Shown here in pieces: positions 6,308 to 8,124 of a DNA stretch of 8,124 nt. The position numbers were made by a program, and so were the translations under genes. Position 1 is the stretch's first letter. Each line of letters starts with the position of its first letter. Location: contig CALBGU010000123.1 of assembly GCA_937893155.1 (NCBI GenBank), positions 1-8,124 on the forward strand, read 5' to 3'. The DNA comes from an uncultured Treponema sp. Lineage in GTDB: Bacteria; Spirochaetota; Spirochaetia; Treponematales; Treponemataceae. The notes beneath the pieces are model-generated. The model ran no database searches, had not been told where the DNA came from, and was given only the letters and a program-made list of their open reading frames with translations.

Positions 6308-8124
6308 TTACATATTTGAAGCCAACACGAGCTGTGCGCCGCTTGTTACGTCTGCGCCGTTCTGCGCAACGACATCGATATTCGCGAAATCGTCCGCATT
6401 GCAGATAATGACAGGTGTGGTCGTGTCATAGCCCGCCGCCTTGATTGCCGCAAGGTCGAACTCGATTAAGACATCGCCCTTTTTGACGCTGTCGCCCTCT
6501 TTCACCTTTGCGCTGTAGTGCTTGCCGTTGAGTTCCACCGTGTTCATACCGACGTGGATAAGCACATCAGAGCCGTCTGCCGTCGTAATGCCGACCGCGT
6601 GCATTGAGCTAGGAAGCGTTGAAATCGTGCCGTCAACAGGCGCTTTGATAACGCCCTCGCTTGGAATGATAGCGCAGCCCTTGCCGAGTGTTTCAGATGC
6701 AAAAGCCTCGTCTTTGACTTCCTTGAGAGAAATCACTTTGCCGGAAACAGGAGCGGCGAGTTCTACGCTCTTTGCGCCGTCTGCGTTTGCCTTCGGTGCT
6801 TCTTTTGCCTTCGGTGCGCTGTCTTTGTAGAAGATAAGCTCAGAGATAACGCCTGCAACAACACAAATGAGAGAAACCACAACCGCGATAAGCATTTTTG
6901 AAGCATTGCCCTCTGGGAGTCCGCCCATCGCCTCTGAAGCCTTTGTTCCGATGTATGCCGTGTAGCCGAACACGCCCATACCTGCCATAGATGTGCCGAC
7001 AACGCCGAGCGCGCAAAGCACCGCACCAGCTACCGCCGCAATGCCGCAAGTGCGGAAGAACGGAGCTTTCTTCGGCAGCGTGATACCGTAAATCGCAGGT
7101 TCAGTAACGCCAGCGATACCAGAGATGATTGCAGGAGGGCAAAGGCTCTTGATTTTCTGGTCCTTTGTTTTGAGCATAATACCGATAACTGCGCCCGTCT
7201 GTGCGAATGTTGTGCCGAACATAGCAACGAGGATAGTATCTCCTGTGCCGAGTCCTGCATTGAGGTTTGCAAAGTTGAGCAATGCGAGCGGAACAAGAGC
7301 CCAGTGCAAGCCGAACATAACGAGAATCTGCCAGAAGAAGCCGATTAAAAGACCTGTCAGGATTGGGCTGATGTTAGAAACCATCGTGAAGAATGACGAG
7401 AGGACGGTTGAAAGCAATGAAGACACTGGACCGATAACCCAGAATGTTACGCAGGAAGACACGATAAGCGTGATGAGCGGAACAGCGAAAATCTTAACCG
7501 CATTCGGCACAAAGTTCTTATAGAGCTTCTCGAACCACGCCGCGAACGCCACCGCACAGATAATCGGCACAACAGAGCTGAGATAGCCCGCCGCCGGCCA
7601 CATCACAGGGATATTGAAGATGTTGAGCTGACCTGCTTCTTTGAGCGCGCCCAAGAACTTCATTTCAGGATAGCAAAGGATAAGACCTAAGGCGATGCCC
7701 TCGATTTCGGGGAGCTTGAACTTCTTCGCCGCATTATAGCCCAAGATGACAGGCATAAACGTGAACGCCGCATCTCCGATTGCCATAAGGAAGTTGTATG
7801 TTCCGCCGTTAGGGTTGAGCCAATGCGTTGCGCTGCAGAGAGCCAAGATACCCTTGATGATACCGCACGCAGACAACACGCCCAAGAACGGAGTGAATAC
7901 GCTGGTAACAATGCTGATGAATGCGTTAAACGGGGATTGCTTTTCGTCCGAGCCGCCCTCGCTTTGCACTTCGCCGAGACTTTCGAGGTGTCCCACCGAA
8001 AGAACTGCGTCGTACACGTCCGCGACGTGCTGACCGATAACGACCTGATACTGTCCGCCCGCCTTTAAGATATTTACAACGCCGTCGGTTTCTTTAAGGA
8101 TTTCGTCCTGTGCTTTTGATTCGT
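6308..8124 (-). CDS. bglF: Beta-glucoside PTS permease EIIBCA (5' end outside window)
   Basis: Membrane transporter that imports and phosphorylates beta-glucosides. The frame is open to the window edge, so the gene is partial at its start; 604 residues are visible. The first part, DGVVNILKAGGQYQVVIG, is the C-terminal half of the EIIB domain; its phosphocysteine would be upstream. The GTG at 8017 codes an internal Val and is not the start. Multiple hydrophobic segments (about 65-430) form EIIC, with FGLHWALVP and the signature GVTEPAIYG (about 338-346). An Ala/Lys-rich linker (about 435-450) leads to EIIA, beginning VELAAPVSGKVISL, with His508 (SMHAVGITT) and the likely phospho-acceptor His523 (DVLIHVGMNTVELNG). 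Both histidines are present, so EIIA looks active. The gene heads the visible operon with the esterase and GH1 enzyme. Such genes are often controlled by a BglG-type antiterminator upstream, which cannot be checked here. Related sucrose or trehalose permeases share this layout; the GH1 partner favours beta-glucosides. Confidence 0.92.
   Translation of the reverse strand, partial: ESKAQDEILKETDGVVNILKAGGQYQVVIGQHVADVYDAVLSVGHLESLGEVQSEGGSDEKQSPFNAFISIVTSVFTPFLGVLSACGIIKGILALCSATHWLNPNGGTYNFLMAIGDAAFTFMPVILGYNAAKKFKLPEIEGIALGLILCYPEMKFLGALKEAGQLNIFNIPVMWPAAGYLSSVVPIICAVAFAAWFEKLYKNFVPNAVKIFAVPLITLIVSSCVTFWVIGPVSSLLSTVLSSFFTMVSNISPILTGLLIGFFWQILVMFGLHWALVPLALLNFANLNAGLGTGDTILVAMFGTTFAQTGAVIGIMLKTKDQKIKSLCPPAIISGIAGVTEPAIYGITLPKKAPFFRTCGIAAVAGAVLCALGVVGTSMAGMGVFGYTAYIGTKASEAMGGLPEGNASKMLIAVVVSLICVVAGVISELIFYKDSAPKAKEAPKANADGAKSVELAAPVSGKVISLKEVKDEAFASETLGKGCAIIPSEGVIKAPVDGTISTLPSSMHAVGITTADGSDVLIHVGMNTVELNGKHYSAKVKEGDSVKKGDVLIEFDLAAIKAAGYDTTTPVIICNADDFANIDVVAQNGADVTSGAQLVLASNM

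Noticed and set aside
6308..8017. GTG at 8017 as the start of the PTS permease
   Set aside because: The frame continues upstream with clear EIIB sequence (GGQYQVVIG), so the GTG is an internal valine codon.

Overview
This window carries the 3' part of a beta-glucoside utilisation operon and, behind it, a truncated restriction-modification gene. Every real gene lies on the minus strand, so transcription runs from high to low coordinates. The organism is not identifiable from the sequence. An exported esterase with a cleavable signal peptide, a lipoprotein of the Sde182/DUF1593 family and roughly balanced base composition suggest a fermentative, plant-fibre-degrading, probably diderm gut or rumen bacterium. 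This is inference only.

Layout in transcription order. (1) 8124-6308: a beta-glucoside PTS permease with EIIB-EIIC-EIIA order, whose start lies outside the window. (2) 6307-6075: a 233-base gap with a 10-bp stem-loop just after the permease and then seven copies of a dyad-symmetric motif at an exact 23-bp period. (3) 6074-5247: a secreted alpha/beta-hydrolase of the feruloyl/cinnamoyl esterase (Est1E/LJ0536) type. (4) 5246-5173: a short gap with one copy of a 20-bp palindrome. (5) 5172-3700: a GH1 6-phospho-beta-glucosidase. (6) 3699-3592: a gap with a large imperfect hairpin flanked by an 8-bp direct repeat. (7) 3591-1993: a DUF1593/Sde182-like lipoprotein. (8) 1987-1961: a clear intrinsic terminator that ends the operon. 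(9) 1932-31: an MmeI-like enzyme with nuclease and methyltransferase domains but no target-recognition region. It appears to have its own promoter and to be read from a leaderless mRNA.

How the genes may work together: the permease imports and phosphorylates beta-glucosides, and the GH1 enzyme splits the 6-phospho-beta-glucoside in the cytoplasm. The exported esterase and the lipoprotein could prepare plant-derived, acylated or polymer-linked substrates outside the cytoplasm. The methyltransferase gene is functionally separate.

The least-explained signals are the 7 x 23-bp array, a perfect or near-perfect 20-bp palindrome present three times (twice inside the methyltransferase reading frame without breaking it), a 12-bp minisatellite beside one of these, and the abrupt AT-rich end of the methyltransferase. 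I saw no complete novel defence system, CRISPR array, tRNA or rRNA.
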